A stretch of DNA of 64,000 nt from Anniella stebbinsi (lineage: Eukaryota; Chordata; Lepidosauria; Squamata; Anniellidae). The DNA lies in contig JARDYH010000006.1 in assembly GCA_029215795.1 (NCBI GenBank), positions 19,917,501-19,981,500 of the forward strand, written 5' to 3'. Made by a program: the position numbers and the translations under genes. Position 1 is the stretch's first letter; each line of letters starts with the position of its first letter. Under the pieces are notes generated by a model that worked only from the letters and a program-made list of their open reading frames with translations, did not search any database and had not been told where the DNA came from. Shown here in pieces: positions 1-11,900 of the stretch.

Positions 1-390
1 CGCCGCCTCCTGACCTCTTTGATCTGTGTGCACTTCTCCCTCCTACGGAAAATGGCATCTCTAAGGTCACTCTCTCCCTCCCCTTCTGAAGTGGAGGGCT
101 GTTTATCAGCCGGAGGGTTATTTACATCAGGAGAGATAACCACTGAAGGCGAAGCTATGGGAACCACATCTTCCCCTTCTGGTATGGACTGGAATGTCTG
201 TTCGAGTTCAGAATCTGATTCTGAATTAACGTCTGACAGTCCTTCGCCCTGAGCAAGAGGAGAGGAATTAGACACAGCACCGGCTTTGCAAGGAGCTGTG
301 CAAGGGCCACAAATGCAAGCAACTTTCCCAGACATATCCCTATACTCCACCACAGCAGTTCCACCTTCTCCTGCTCAGTGCCAGCACCAT
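1..390 (-). other. Unclassified open frame running off the left edge
   Basis: Reading the minus strand from about 390 towards 1, one frame stays open for roughly 125 codons and leaves the window without a stop. It is rich in Ser, Asp and Glu in the middle (around SESDSELEQTF) and ends in a basic stretch (FRRREKC...EVRRR). This pattern suits a disordered N-terminal or gag-like region of a transposable element or an exon of a host gene. No family signature was recognised, and there is no clear start codon or splice site to anchor it. It may also be a chance frame. Everything beyond base 1 is unseen. Confidence 0.25.
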
Positions 391-1689
391 TCTGTGGTTC
401 CTCTAAGGTTTCAACCACCCATCCAGCCTCTTCCTCAACATGTGCCTTTTCAACCGGTCTTCCCTGTGGGCCCTTTTGCAGATCTTTTACTTTGCACAAC
501 ATCGGGGCCTAGAGCCAAGCGAGCCACAAATTGCACTGCCCTGTGTCCATCTTCACCATCAGCTGTACTACACGAGGCCCTGGTTCTACCTGAGCCACCA
601 TTTGCAGTGATGCTGGAACTAGCGCAGCAACCTGTTCAGACATTTGCAGAGCAGTCAGCACAACTCTTGTGGGCAGGCATGGAAGAGAAAAGCCACCAGA
701 AAAAGGGTGCTGGAGCACAGTAGTATTTATCTCTCCTATACACTATCTCCCCCACTCCCATATCTACTTCTACTTCTCCCTCTTGTTATATGCTTTGCTG
801 TTTTGTTCCTCTCCTGTCCTTCTTGTAACATAATGAGAATTAGTTATGAACAGATTGGGCAAGTATGCTTCCAAGGATACATCTAGTGATGCAATATGCA
901 ACAATGTTGTAGGATTAGCCCAAGTATTTCTTTAGAGCTAATAGGGGGGACATGCATTAGTTTCATTTTAGGAACTAAGGATCCTACCCACGTGTCTACT
1001 GTGCAGTACATTTAAAGGACTTACAACTGCAGAAGTGCCTATCCCCTTTACAGTTTTTATTTAAGTAAGGTTTCCCAGACGCTCCCTTTCAGACCCTTTG
1101 AATCAAACTACAAATAAGCATCCCTTCCATATACTTGTGGCTAGTCTTGGCTGTATAAACTTTCCCCCTCCCCAATGAGCAGCTTGATAGCATTCCCCAT
1201 ATAATCCTCCCCCATCACTATATCAGTAAGTTTGTTTTGCCCGTATAATCACAGCCACTCACCCATTCTTCCACTTAGTAGCATATTCCATTTACCACCA
1301 CCACCCCTATTAGTATAGCATTGGGTTGCACACCCCATGTAAGAAATTCAATCACATTTTCATCCTGTCATTTCCATAGATTATTTACATATTCAATTAT
1401 TAGTACTTGCTAGTCTGCCTACCATATACGTGAAGCCTTTCGTTAGTAATGTACATACATCTAACAGTGCCTTCAAAAAGCAATTATTGATTACTCACTT
1501 GGACCTTACGAGAGAGTTTCCACATGCCAGGAAGTGTTGATCAATTTTTGTAGAACTGCATAGCTGTGTCTGGTATATGCTTTATAGGATACAACAGATA
1601 TAGAAATTGGGAACTGGGTCACAGTGGACCAGGAGTGTGTGGAAAGCAAGACTGCTAGAATAGTGGGGGCAGGGGTGGAGCAGGTGAGG
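391..1689. other. No gene recognised
   Basis: No coding frame or repeat family was recognised here. The plus strand is pyrimidine-rich in places, for example 740-790 and 1150-1320. Short open frames on both strands lack any family signature. Confidence 0.5.
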
Positions 1690-2350
1690 AGACTGAAGTA
1701 AAAACTCTTCTTGGACTGTCATAGCGTGGATGGGAGGGGAGTGCAAAGAGGGGAGAAAAATCTGCCTCTCTGGTTAAAGGGAAGTGGGGGGGAGAACAGT
1801 GGAGCCGATGAGGAAGGAGCCTGAACCTAAACCTCTTCTTGGGCTGTCAGGGAGCAAAGTGGAGTGTGGGGGCAGAGGAACGGTGAGTGAAAGCCACTTC
1901 TCTGGCTGTCAGACAATAGAGATAAGGGCAAAAGGAAGGGTGAGCAGAAGATGCTTCTCTGACATTCAGAGAGCATGAGGGGGTGGACAAGGGGAGGAGG
2001 GAGGCAGTAATAAAACAGATTCTGGAGGCATCATATAGTGGATTGTGGAGGAGGAAAAACGGTGAACAAAAGTTGCTTCTCTGGCAGTTGGACAGCATGG
2101 GGGTGGACAAGGGGAAGAGGGAGAAATAAATAAACAATTCTCAGGCTACCATACAGTACTTTGGAGTGGAAAGGAGGAAGGATGAGTGAAATCAGCTTCT
2201 CTGACTAAAAAGAAATGTGGAGTGGAGGGCGGTAATAGAATCGGTGAGGGGAAGCCTGATCTTAAACAGAGTTTCAGGCTGTTGGAGCATGGGGGTCTGG
2301 GGATAGAACAACAGAATGGTTGGTGATAGCTGCTTCTTGGGCAGGCAAAG
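1690..2350. repeat. Degenerate ~60-bp minisatellite
   Basis: A word related to 'gcttctctggctgtcaga' recurs near 1706, 1770, 1837, 1899, 1952, 2018, 2076, 2137, 2190, 2270 and 2332, at intervals of 53 to 80 bases and mostly close to 62. Between these words lie purine-rich blocks (ggtgag..., ggacaaggggaggaggg) that also recur. This is about eleven diverged units of a tandem array. Unit edges are inferred by eye. Open frames across the block on the minus strand are a by-product of the purine bias. Confidence 0.6.
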
Positions 2351-4190
2351 AAAGCAGTGCACGAACTCCAAACAAAGTGCAAGGCAAAGAAAAAACAACA
2401 ACCAGAAGTATGTGTCAGCATTTACATTTTTTTGTTTTGCAGGTAAGGGGATGGGGGCCTCAGCTGTCCAATAGTAAAAAGGCTGTTGGCACAGCGAGGG
2501 ATGCAAGTTGTGCTACAAAGGATCCTGTGATACATGCAGGAAAGAGTAAGTTGGAAACAATCCAATGAAAGCCTCGGAGAGGCTGATATTGTCAGCACCA
2601 TCATGGATTAGTAATTGAATAGCCAACCCATGGTGGCTTGTTCTCGGGCTGGCTTATCACCATGTACGAACCAGCCCATTGTCTGCAGGTTTGGAGGTCC
2701 AAGATAGAATGGGGGAAGGGGTCTGCAGACATTTATATTAGGCCCTGCTGGTCATTTGGTGTTTGCAGGAAGTGCTGCTGACCCTACTAGAGCTGCTGAA
2801 TTGAAGAAAGAGGGAAATGTTGGATGCTCCAATTTTGAAAATATAAAATCCTGCTGTTCGTAGAAATGTTTTGAATCTTTAACAAGAATTTGCTAAGAGA
2901 AAAATTAGGTAGTCTTCATATTAACAAAGCAGGAGATAATTTTAGATGCTGTTCTAGGTTTTAAAAAAGTCAATTGAAGCTAAAGATTTGAAGTTCTCAA
3001 AAGCTTGCACATTTTTAGTGATCTTTTGATAGGCAAAGTCAAGATGTTACACTAATATGGATTCTTAAAATTGTACTTATAGCCAACACGTTACTTTTTA
3101 TGAGACATGGAGAATACTGTATGTAGCACGAGGGGAAGAAGGTTTTATACCACTGATGGTTCAGCACCTCAAACTACTAGGTAAAGCTAATCAATTTGCT
3201 TCAATTTACTTTTCTCCTACTTTCCCCCACCCCCAATTTCTTTTTTACTTGTTTGTTAAGAGGATAGCAGGCAATAAAGGGAACATATTCACCTTTCCTG
3301 CAGCCTGGATGAAAACCCAGGTATTTAACCACTTAGAAGGCATGTTTTTTTAAAATCCAGACTAATAACTTGGGCTTATTTACAAGAGTGCCCAAAACAA
3401 TTATATCTGGCCAACTAAAGCAAATTTAAAAATTGTGTGGCAAGAAACCTGTCCAAAATTTCACTTATAAAATTATTACAATTTCTATACTGCTCATTAG
3501 CCAAAGCTCTTAGATTTTAAATAAATGAAAAGAAGCATGTTTGACAACATCCTGAGTAACTTTTAGGAAGCTTTTATTTTTTTAAAAAAATGGCATAATG
3601 ACATTTTCTAGGCAACAGCTACTTCATCACAAGCGGAAGAAAAACTGGTGAAAGCAAGCTGGAAAAGTCAGTTAAAAGCGGACTAAAAGGAAAGTTTAAA
3701 GTTCTTTTTTTAAAAACACACACACACACACACACACACAAAACCACCCCAGTAATAGTACAAATTATGCAGAATCTTTATAGTATGCATAGAAATTAGA
3801 ATCTGTGTATGAACTTATGTTCAACCATCTCACGTTCTATATGTCCATACCATTTGACCTAAGAACACTAACTCTGAAGACTAAAACATTGTCCCAGGAA
3901 ATGAAAATGATCATCCACTGGTTTCTTAATGTTCCTGGTCTTTATAATCCAACTTGTTTGCTTTAAAGACTGGTTCATTTGTCCAATGTAAATGAGCACT
4001 ATTTTTGGCAGGATATACATTTAATTAATATGTGAAATAAATGGCTAATAAACATCTGATGCATAAAAGTGAACAGACTACATTGGAAGACAAGGAGGTA
4101 TAAATGCCATGAATGCAATGGTTGGTATCACTAGTGTATTTATGGTGTTATTGTCTATTGGGATAGATATGTAAAAATAAATAAATAAAA
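2351..4190. other. Single-copy DNA, no gene recognised
   Basis: AT-rich sequence with no supported coding frame. A (CA)n microsatellite occupies 3716-3740. Confidence 0.45.
3716..3740. repeat. (CA)n microsatellite
   Basis: About twelve uninterrupted CA units between a T-rich and an A-rich run. Confidence 0.95.
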
Positions 4191-4194
4191 TTGA

Positions 4195-4430
4195 TTAAAG
4201 GCATAGCTGACATTTAGGTCTGTTACAAAGTCTTGTGCCTTGCCATAAATTAGGCAAGATATTGTTGTCACTGGCAAGCAGTAGTTTCAGGATAGATGGC
4301 AGTCTAAATCCCAGTAGTAGTCTGCCTCCTGTGGCTTCCTTGAGATATGGATCATTCTCAAGAAAAGGCTGTAATTTCCTCTTCACGCATTTCAACAGTG
4401 TGCGGTAGATAATAATCAGAGATGTTCTGT
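4195..4430 (-). pseudogene. Penelope-like retroelement remnant (linker region)
   Basis: The minus strand encodes a fragment with, in order, FLENDPYLKE, a hydrophobic LLLGFRLPSILKLLLASD segment and GTRLCNRPKCQLC. The order DP-L, a 'F-R-P-NL-LL' block and a Cys-rich C-x3-K-C-x2-C knuckle is what I know from the region between reverse transcriptase and GIY-YIG endonuclease in Penelope-like elements. Only about 70 codons survive; neither the catalytic RT core nor the GIY-YIG domain is present. It directly abuts an old CR1 copy on the right. The assignment rests on remembered family pattern and would need a profile search. Confidence 0.42.
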
Positions 4431-4431
4431 C

Positions 4432-5365
4432 TTGTAATAAGAACTTTGCTGAATCAGACCTAAGGTGCATCTAGTCCAGCATTCTGTTCCCACATTGGCA
4501 AACCATTGAGAAGTCCACAAGACGTAAAGTGCAATAGCACCTTCCTGCCCATGTTCTCTACCAATTGATACAAAGACACATACAATCTCTGATGTGAAAG
4601 GTAAAATATAGCCCTCATGACCAATAACCATTAATAGCCTTATCCTCCATCAATCTCTTTAATCTCCAAATCCCCTTTTAACACTGTCCAAGTTAGTGGC
4701 CATCACTACAGCTTGTTGTAGCGAATACCATACTTTAACTATGCACTGTGTAAAGCATTCCTATTATGTCCTTAATCTCCCACCACTTTTCACAATTCAC
4801 TTTCTCCACACCACATCATGCTCAATTTATCATGTCACCTCCTACCCCAGGACCACCACCACTCACAATTTTTCTAAGCTAACAAGCCCCAAACAATGCA
4901 ACCTTTCCACATAGCTTCTTGACAGAATAGGTGCAGAAAAAGGCAACCAAAACTAACTCTATAATATTCTTTTTGAAGTTAGGGAACACCATAAATTTGT
5001 ATAAAAGCACTATGATATTGACAGCTTTATTATTGCGTTATTTTCCATTTCTTTCTTAAAGATCCCCAACACAGAATTTGGCTTTTTTCCAGCAGCTGCA
5101 CACCAGGACAATATTTGCATAAAGCTATCCACCACACACCCCATGATCCATTTACAGTCAGCTACCACCAGCATATGTGTGAAGCTAGGATTTTTTGCCG
5201 CATGTGTGTCACTTCACATTTATTTATACTGAACTATCTTAATGCCCATTCCTCCAGTTTAAAGAATTCCTTTTAGATACATCCTTTTGGAGTTCTCTGC
5301 TATCCCTGTTTGTTTTAACCACCCTAAATGATTTGGTGTCCTTAAACTACACATGCTGAGATTTC
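4432..5365 (-). mobile_element. Old CR1-type LINE fragment
   Basis: Read on the plus strand, the block shows the antisense of a CR1-group ORF2 end: 'atctagtccagcattctgtt' near 4470, 'agtggccatcactacagctt' near 4694, 'ctttctccacacc' near 4800, 'agctaacaagccccaaac' near 4878 and 'gtgtgaagctaggatttttt' near 5175. Sense orientation is therefore minus, with the 3' end at the left. Many substitutions and small indels leave no long reading frame. It is more diverged than the CR1 copies at 12.8 and 27.5 kb and probably belongs to a different CR1 or L3-like subfamily. Confidence 0.7.
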
Positions 5366-5595
5366 CTCTCCTACACAGATATTAAAGTTAAAGTAACCCT
5401 CTACTCTTGTGCATCTGACCATCCTAATTTGAAGACTGAAGAAACTGCAGAACTTAAATATCTAGAGGGTACAAAATAAAAATACAAGATTACCCACATA
5501 AACTCAGTGGGTTATCCTGGTGATACACAAGTTGACATCTCCAAGATGTTGTTGGGAGTAAGACATCTGAAAAACATTTACCAGGAAATTTACAT

Positions 5596-5680
5596 CACAA
5601 TCCTATACATGACTACTCAAAAGTAAACCCCATTGAGTTCAGTGGGAGTTATTCCCAGGTAAATTAGTACAAGATTGCAG
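5596..5680. repeat. Dispersed ~75-bp palindromic repeat (GGATTG family)
   Basis: It starts 'caatcctatacatgactact' and ends 'gtacaagattgcag', with 'cattgagttcagtggg' at the centre. The two halves are imperfect reverse complements. It is one of about a dozen copies of the same family in the window. Confidence 0.6.
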
Positions 5681-6119
5681 CTGAAGTCCTAGAAGCAAGT
5701 TTAAACATGCTTATCTTCGCACAATTTCTCAGCAATCCCTGCTACACGCTGGTAGTGATTTCAACACAACAGTATTATGATCAAGGTATAAAACAACAAT
5801 ATTCAATAAGCACTTATTTGTTAACATTCAACGTTTCTTAAAAGGTATCCTAGACAAGCTATGTCAACAAACACACATAATTTCGATATTACATTTTCAA
5901 ATAATAATCACACTTTTGAATAAATATGCTGAAGTCTGACCCACGCTAACTGTCATGTAGCTGAACCCTGTATAAACGTGGGTCAGATTTTATCAGTAGT
6001 GTCATGTCAACACAACCCTAAAACATTTTCTAGATTTGGGGAAAGCAGGCGAAAGGGTTTTTTTATATTCAAACAGAAAACACACACAAAAAAAACTCCG
6101 GACTACAGACAACAATTTT

Positions 6120-6230
6120 AGGGATAAACATGGAGCTTTCGCCCTCAGGAATTTGTCTAAACGTTTCCTTAAAGGCATCAGAGCTCTTCTACATATTAGG
6201 CAAAATGTGGTGGTGGGCTGAAGTGTTTGA
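6120..6230 (-). pseudogene. LINE ORF2 C-terminal remnant
   Basis: The minus strand encodes RLDKFLRAKAP in one frame and SSDAFKETF in another. This looks like a frameshifted version of the 'DAFK-RLDKFL' tail of CR1-group ORF2 proteins. A related fragment (SSDAFKERF) lies at about 14265-14300. It is too short for subfamily assignment. Confidence 0.4.
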
Positions 6231-6330
6231 ATTGAGAAACCAGGTGGGTAAGTCATTATTTTTAATACTCCATGTGAAAAAGCACATTGCATGTAAAAAA
6301 ATTAACAACCAGAGAAAGTGCTATACTAAG

Positions 6331-6405
6331 GCTGCAATCCTATACCCATTTACCTGGGACCAAGCCCCAACAGAACTTACTTCTGCATAGACATATATAG
6401 GATTA
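6331..6405. repeat. Dispersed palindromic repeat (GGATTG family)
   Basis: 'gctgcaatcctatacccatt' on the left and 'agacatatataggatt' on the right flank a central 'cagaacttacttctg'. Same family as the copy at 5596, diverged. Confidence 0.55.
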
Positions 6406-6758
6406 ACTATAAAGCTTTCTTTCTGATTTTCTACTTTCTAGACCCGAGGAGCTTTTCACATGGTGGAGCATGGTACCATCGGTTCAGTCCATTCCCTTCT
6501 GCACTGAGACAGAAAGAGATGAAGTTTGAGAGGACTGGATCACTTTAAACCTGAGGTGGTGGTACTATTGTTGGGTGCTCCACCACACACACACACACCA
6601 ACACCTAAAACAAGTGAGGGAAAAGCCTCGCACATCCAAGTATATAAGGTTATACCTCAGTTTTATCACTATTTGCTAATTTTCGGCTTCCAGGGCGATT
6701 TGGTTTTTGTGACGGAGGACATTTAAAATGTCTTTGTCTCTATCTCCACCCACCCCCT

Positions 6759-6808
6759 TTCTCTCTCTCTCTCTCTTTCTCACACACACACACACACACA
6801 CGCACACA
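6759..6808. repeat. (TC)n(CA)n compound microsatellite
   Basis: TC units pass into about thirteen CA units with one CG interruption. Confidence 0.9.
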
Positions 6809-6924
6809 ACTCCCTTAAGAGGTTCAGTTCATTCTACCACCTCGGATCTTCGTTTGCTGCATGTGCACATCAAGCCTGCACTTCAGGTGACACTAAAGGA
6901 GGCGTCCAAGCACCGCATTCCAGG

Positions 6925-7115
6925 GACTTATTTATTATTATTTTATTATTTATTGCATTTATATACCGCCCCATAGCCGAAGCTCTCTTGGCGGTTTACA
7001 AATTAAAAACATTTCTGCTGGTCTTGTGACCGTAATAAATATTGATTGATTGAATATACAACATTTAAAACCACAAAAAGCATAAAAACAGGTTATAAAT
7101 ACAATATTAATTTAA
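6925..7115 (-). mobile_element. L2 LINE 3' end
   Basis: An antisense tail of TTATTA units is followed by 'ataccgccccatagccgaag', the reverse of the 3' hairpin seen intact at the end of the L2 copy near 16505. Beyond about 7016 a segment containing 'cttgtgaccgtaataaatat' interrupts the L2 match, which resumes as A-rich 3' UTR. The body is missing, as in a 5'-truncated insertion. Confidence 0.7.
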
Positions 7116-7179
7116 AAACAACTATTCTGGGCTTCAGCCGAAAATATAAACATTCTAAGGGAACTCAATGCAAACTCTA

Positions 7180-7860
7180 CATGCTCCAAATAAACGCTGA
7201 AAGCCGCTATGTTTCCTTGGAGCGCATCACTCAGCCCGCCCCGCACTCTGCAGCCCTCGATTCTTTTTCCCCATCCCTCCGCACTCTTGCGGACCTCCCA
7301 GGCCCAACCGTTCAGCCAGAGGCCACCCAGACTTAACCTGCCCCGTCGCTTAGCAACGGGAAAAGCAAGCCCCGCCCCCCCACGGAATGGCCGTTCTGGA
7401 TTGTACCAACTGGAGATGAGGGGCGAGGGAATGGGAAAAGAGGAAGGATGGGGGCGTATCACTTCCTCAGGAAGGAGAGAGGGGAGGCAAGAGTAGACCA
7501 CGCGGTTTACCTCACCTGTCCCGAAGGTGCGCCTGAAGGCGACGGAGTTGCCCGTCATAATCGCCATCCCTGCAGCCGGCCATGGAAAGGTTTCTGTACC
7601 CCACCTATGCCGTCTGCCGTCAAACGAGCGCGGCAAATAGGCCTTACACGCCCTTGTTTATTTTCCGGCGTCTCTAAGCTACAAGGTTTGCTCCCGACAT
7701 GCACCACGGCTAACCTGCCTCGCAAACCAATCACCGGCCGGAGGAAAGGCCACGCCTCTTTCTGTCGGGTCTGAATGCTGAAGCAGCGAAAGGGAGGAGG
7801 GAGCGGGATTTGCTAACCCCCCTTCCTTTCTTATTCTAGCGTACGTTCAGTTGGAGGAGA
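7180..7860 (-). promoter_or_regulatory. CpG-rich promoter-like block with candidate first exon
   Basis: CpG density rises sharply compared with both flanks. On the minus strand an ATG at 7583 opens a 22-codon frame (MAGCRDGDYDGQLRRLQAHL...) ending at a good splice donor, GGACAG followed by GTGAGG, with the GT at 7515-7514. A second ATG at 7568 in another frame (MAIMTGNSVAFRRTF) has a stronger Kozak context and reads to the same donor. A CCAAT box lies at about 7725. No downstream exon was recognised to the left, so the product is unknown. A plus-strand transcript from the same island cannot be excluded. Confidence 0.4.
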
Positions 7861-7984
7861 GTACTGCTGAATTCAAGGGGGCTTAATCCCAAAATAAGTA
7901 TGTCTCGTGTTGCAGCCTGCTTCTTTGCACAATTGCTCAGAAGTAAGACCCACTAAATCCTATGGGGTTTACTCTGTTATAATC

Positions 7985-8170
7985 TCTTCGGGCAGGCATA
8001 TCCAGTGGAATTTTAGAATGTTTTCAAGATGTTTTATTGCTATTTTAATAATGTGTATCATGTTTTTAATCAGTTTTATGTATTTTATCATATTTTATAT
8101 TCACTGCTGTTCCCTGCCTCGACCAAATGGGGAGGTGGGTAAGAAATTAATTTTTTATTATTATTATTAG
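7985..8170 (+). mobile_element. L2-group LINE 3' end with (ATT)n tail
   Basis: The segment begins with the last codons of ORF2 (GQAYPVEF then stop), followed by a T-rich 3' UTR, the hairpin 'ctgcctcgaccaaatgggga' and an ATT tail. A sister copy at 22137-22385 shows the same order. Only the 3' end is present. Confidence 0.75.
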
Positions 8171-8285
8171 TGTAGAACAGTAAGTTTAACTACCTGCTTT
8201 AAGTTTCTTTCTGGAAAAAAATCAGTTGGATTTTAAAAGTGTTTTTAACTTGGCTGGATCATCGTGGTCATTTATTTAACACACA

Positions 8286-8373
8286 GCCCAATCCTGTTCT
8301 TGTTTACTTGGAAGTAAGTCGCAGTGAACTCAATGGACTTTAGTCCCAGATAAATATGCAAAGGATTGCCGCC
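8286..8373. repeat. Dispersed palindromic repeat (GGATTG family)
   Basis: 'cccaatcctgttcttgttta' on the left and 'gcaaaggattgccgcc' on the right enclose 'agtgaactcaatggac'. The copy is slightly diverged. Confidence 0.6.
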
Positions 8374-8641
8374 TCATGCATGTAATTACTTTTTGCATAT
8401 AAAGTTATGGTTAGCTATATTTCAGAGTTGAATGAGTAACAAAAATTAACTCCCAGGGTCCTCAACCCAAAACAACAACAACAACAACACCTAGCTGGAA
8501 TGAATCAAATGCCACTGAAATCCACAGACCAAACAGCATGAAGTGATTGGGTTTAAGCTCATTTTTATGCTCACAGAAAACCTGCATGGCATTTCAAGAT
8601 CCCTCTGTCAGTATTTAATGTTCCATGGAATTTTCATTCAG

Positions 8642-8658
8642 CGGGGGGGGGGGGGGGG
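8642..8658. repeat. Poly-G run
   Basis: An uninterrupted run of about 17 G. Similar runs occur at 16889-16904, 41019-41033 and 49480-49493, and C runs near 42196, 49445 and 56167. Their exact lengths may be sequencing-sensitive. Confidence 0.85.
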
Positions 8659-8829
8659 TAAACTTGAAATGTAACAGTAAATGTAAATAACTTGTATTCA
8701 AGTTTTATGAATGGCTACTCTTAATGTGATTCTCACTATCAGTACTTTCTGCATTTAATTTCCCTCTGCCTTTACTGTTTACAATCCCCTCAACTGTTTG
8801 TAGTGTATATACCAGAAACCCTTAATAAC

Positions 8830-8911
8830 GCTTCATGCATCTGATGAAGTTCATAGAGGCTTATGGCATAATAGATGTGTTAGTCTTTAAGGTGCCACAA
8901 AACGCTTTATT
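8830..8911 (+). repeat. Unclassified interspersed repeat ('ttaaggtgccacaa' family)
   Basis: It carries 'gcatctgatgaagttcatag', 'gcttatggcataatagatgt' and 'agtctttaaggtgccacaaa' in order. The same order recurs at 34290, 46433-46613, 47447 and 51753-51896. I recognise this as a common reptile repeat sequence but cannot name its class with confidence. Confidence 0.6.
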
Positions 8912-11900
8912 GAATTTAATGCTTCCCTTCTCCAACCCAGACAACCCTTCCTCCTAAAACTACAGGCCCTCTGACTAACTGTTCTTCTTTGAATCACATT
9001 CCAGTTTCCTGTAGAAACATGATGTAGGACAACAGCAGCTGCAGAATTCTCAGCCTTTGTGGAAATAGTGGATATGCACAAGAATATGCACAGAAGCACT
9101 GCCAAGAAGCAGTCATAAATCTACAATGTATAAGAGTAACCAGCCATATTGGCATCCTTTCCATTCATCCTTGGTCATCTATCAAGTAATGATAACATAG
9201 TCAGGTAGACTGTAGGCTATAGTTGAATACTGCCCATATGCAACCTTGATAAGACCGCACTCCAAATTAAATTGGAGTTGTTATCATTGTGTTTATTTGT
9301 TTCCTTTTAGTTGTCCATTTATGGTCTGAGAACTGAGAAACAGAACAGAATTAGAACAAAGTGTGCTGTGAGAATTATATTTGGGATAAGGTGGGTACCA
9401 GCATTAAGAAGTATCAGTGAGTTGAAAGCATATAATAATTTTAGTTTAATCTTCCTTGGTCTCCTGAAGCCATCCAAACGTAATAGTTAAATTATGAACC
9501 CTCTGGTGTCAAAGATAAATCTGATGTAATTGCTGTAAGCAATTACGCTACAGGACAGGGAGAAAAAGGAAAATGGGATTACTCCATATTTGCCTGATAG
9601 CTATTCAGTTGTAATAGGTTCAGAACCAAATTTAATCCTCGTGAGGATACAGTGAGAAAGAGAGGAAATCCAATCCAGCCTAGATGAGAGATCAGTAATC
9701 ACTTACTGAAGATCCTGATAGTTTCCCATGGTCCATACCAGTTCTCTTGCCTTTGGAAAGGCACTTCTGATCAAATCAGAAAAGACCTTCATCCTTCTTG
9801 ATTTCTACAGTAAAGAATCCATTGACCCCATGGAAAAAATTCTACTTTATTCCTTTATCCATTGACTATATTTATTTGTACCCACTTTTCTCTTGTACAG
9901 CTGCTAACAACATACAAAACTAAATGTAATTACAAAGGAAAACCAAATGATCAAAAATTATCTAACAATAAAAATGCTATAATGAACCTTTACATAAATG
10001 TTCAGTCTATGCTTAAGTAAATCCAATTCATTTTTAAAAAATCTTCTTTCTAAAATCCAGGCTGGACTTCAGAAATCACATCTAGAATCTCATAACTTTG
10101 TTGTGTTGTTTGTCTAGGTTGTTAATGGAAATGATCAATGTACATTTGGTCTGGTTTCTGGAGCAAAATAGTCTTAACCAATGTATCAGTGTCCAATATT
10201 GTTCTCATGGGTGATATTCCCAGTACCTGATGTGTCTTGAAATGTCAGTTCAATAATCCTGACTGAGAAGGGAGCATAGGAGGTTCATTTCATTTATTAT
10301 TTTCTATATTTATATACCAACACCATTCTGTTAAAGCACCCTCATAGTAGTTTGCATTATATAAAAGCTTCGCATCTAAGAGACGTGATACAAAAAGAAA
10401 AAGGAATGGGGAGGTAAATTTAGACGCCAGCTCTTTGATCTGATTTGTACATAATGGCAATCCACCTTGGGTGAATTTCCTTGCGGGGCTTGCTGGTTGG
10501 CATTTTTAAAAAGTTGTGGCAGTGGTGCATCTGAACCTGTTGAGGATGTGTTGTTGGGGTGCTTATCAAACCACTCAGAACCCATGGCCAGCTGTAGTCT
10601 TGCAGGTGGCTTGTTAACCACCCTAACAACCCACCCTTCCCAGGTTTGCTTATAATGACAAGCTGTGGTGCACCCTTGCGCACCCTTGCCATGACTTGAA
10701 TTTTTAAAGTGGTGGCCGCAACATGAAGCCCTGCAGGGAAATTTACCCACTGTTGTTTGTCATAGTGCCCAGATGGATGGTCACTGCAGGAGACTGTTCT
10801 GGGAGGGGAAGAGCCAAATGATAGTTGGCTTTATTTGAGCTGATGGAGGATAAGATGTAGCCTGTTTGCATAGCAGAACTTCCCAATGGATCATTGTGCC
10901 AAATGGGTCTTTCCTCCACTCTGCTGCTTGAGAATCTCCCTCCCCCAGCAGCTGCCATCCTTGCCTCACTGGAGGGCTGTCTCTGAACATAAAATGTACT
11001 TTTAAAAGTAGTAGCAATAAACAGAAGACTGGCTGCCAGTGGCATGGAAGGTAAATACAAACAGAATAATCTAAAAAAAATAACATTCCAACAAGCAGCA
11101 AGTCTGTTATTCTGCCATTTTTCAAAACATCGATTTGCATAAATACACCTGTGATCTACTTTTTTCTTTAAAAATGAATTTTGGTTTATTTTATTTCAGT
11201 AAGCAACTAGGAATTCAGCTACAACTTCAACAACAGGACACAACTGAATATATTTTAATTCCCCTCCTATTAAATTGATAACGTTTGCCCTGATAGCTAT
11301 GTAAAAGACATTCAGAAAATTTACATAATGCCCATATAAGACTTTTGCTAATGAATCAAGTTCTAAATGAAGAGCACTATAAATACATTAGTAATCAAAG
11401 AGCAAATAAGACCAGTGAACATATCTCTGCAGAGCAGTTGTTGAGATCCATTTCCTACTGTCAGTGTCAATACATGGAATGCAGTTCTAATTAACATGTT
11501 GAATTTAATGTTTAAATTTTAATACATTTAAATGCAGTGAAACACTTTCATTCCGGGCTGTAGTTCCTTGAAACCAATAATTGCTTTCCTCTGATGTACA
11601 AACAGCAAATATATTGTTTTATTGAACAAATGTGCATTTTGTATACTACAGTATCTGCCAGATGAGCTCTTGCATTTCTCAGTTCAGAAGAAGATTGTGG
11701 TAAAAGCAGCAAGTGTTGAAACTAGAAGAACAAAGCTGTATTAGTTTTAATCTTCAGATGTTTTGCAAGAATCTTAGGGAGTGAACCAAAGGAATTGGCC
11801 AATGAAAGATATTAATCTATTCCAGGATAAGTTTGCACATGCCTTTTGGAAATTAAAGATGGTTCATATTCAAGAACATCCATTCAGGTGGGATAACAGT

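Noticed and set aside
4696..4914. 72-codon plus-strand open frame
   Set aside because: It is the antisense of the CR1 fragment at 4432-5365.
6120..6190. Apparent host exon (SSDAFKETF...) that would splice in frame to the candidate exon ending at 7516
   Set aside because: The same words occur at 14265-14300, and an overlapping frame reads RLDKFL..KAP, the tail of CR1-group ORF2. The fit to the splice frame is more simply chance.
7112..7636. 174-codon minus-strand open frame across the CpG block
   Set aside because: It runs through the L2 3' end at its left and owes its length to high GC content. Composition and context do not support one protein.
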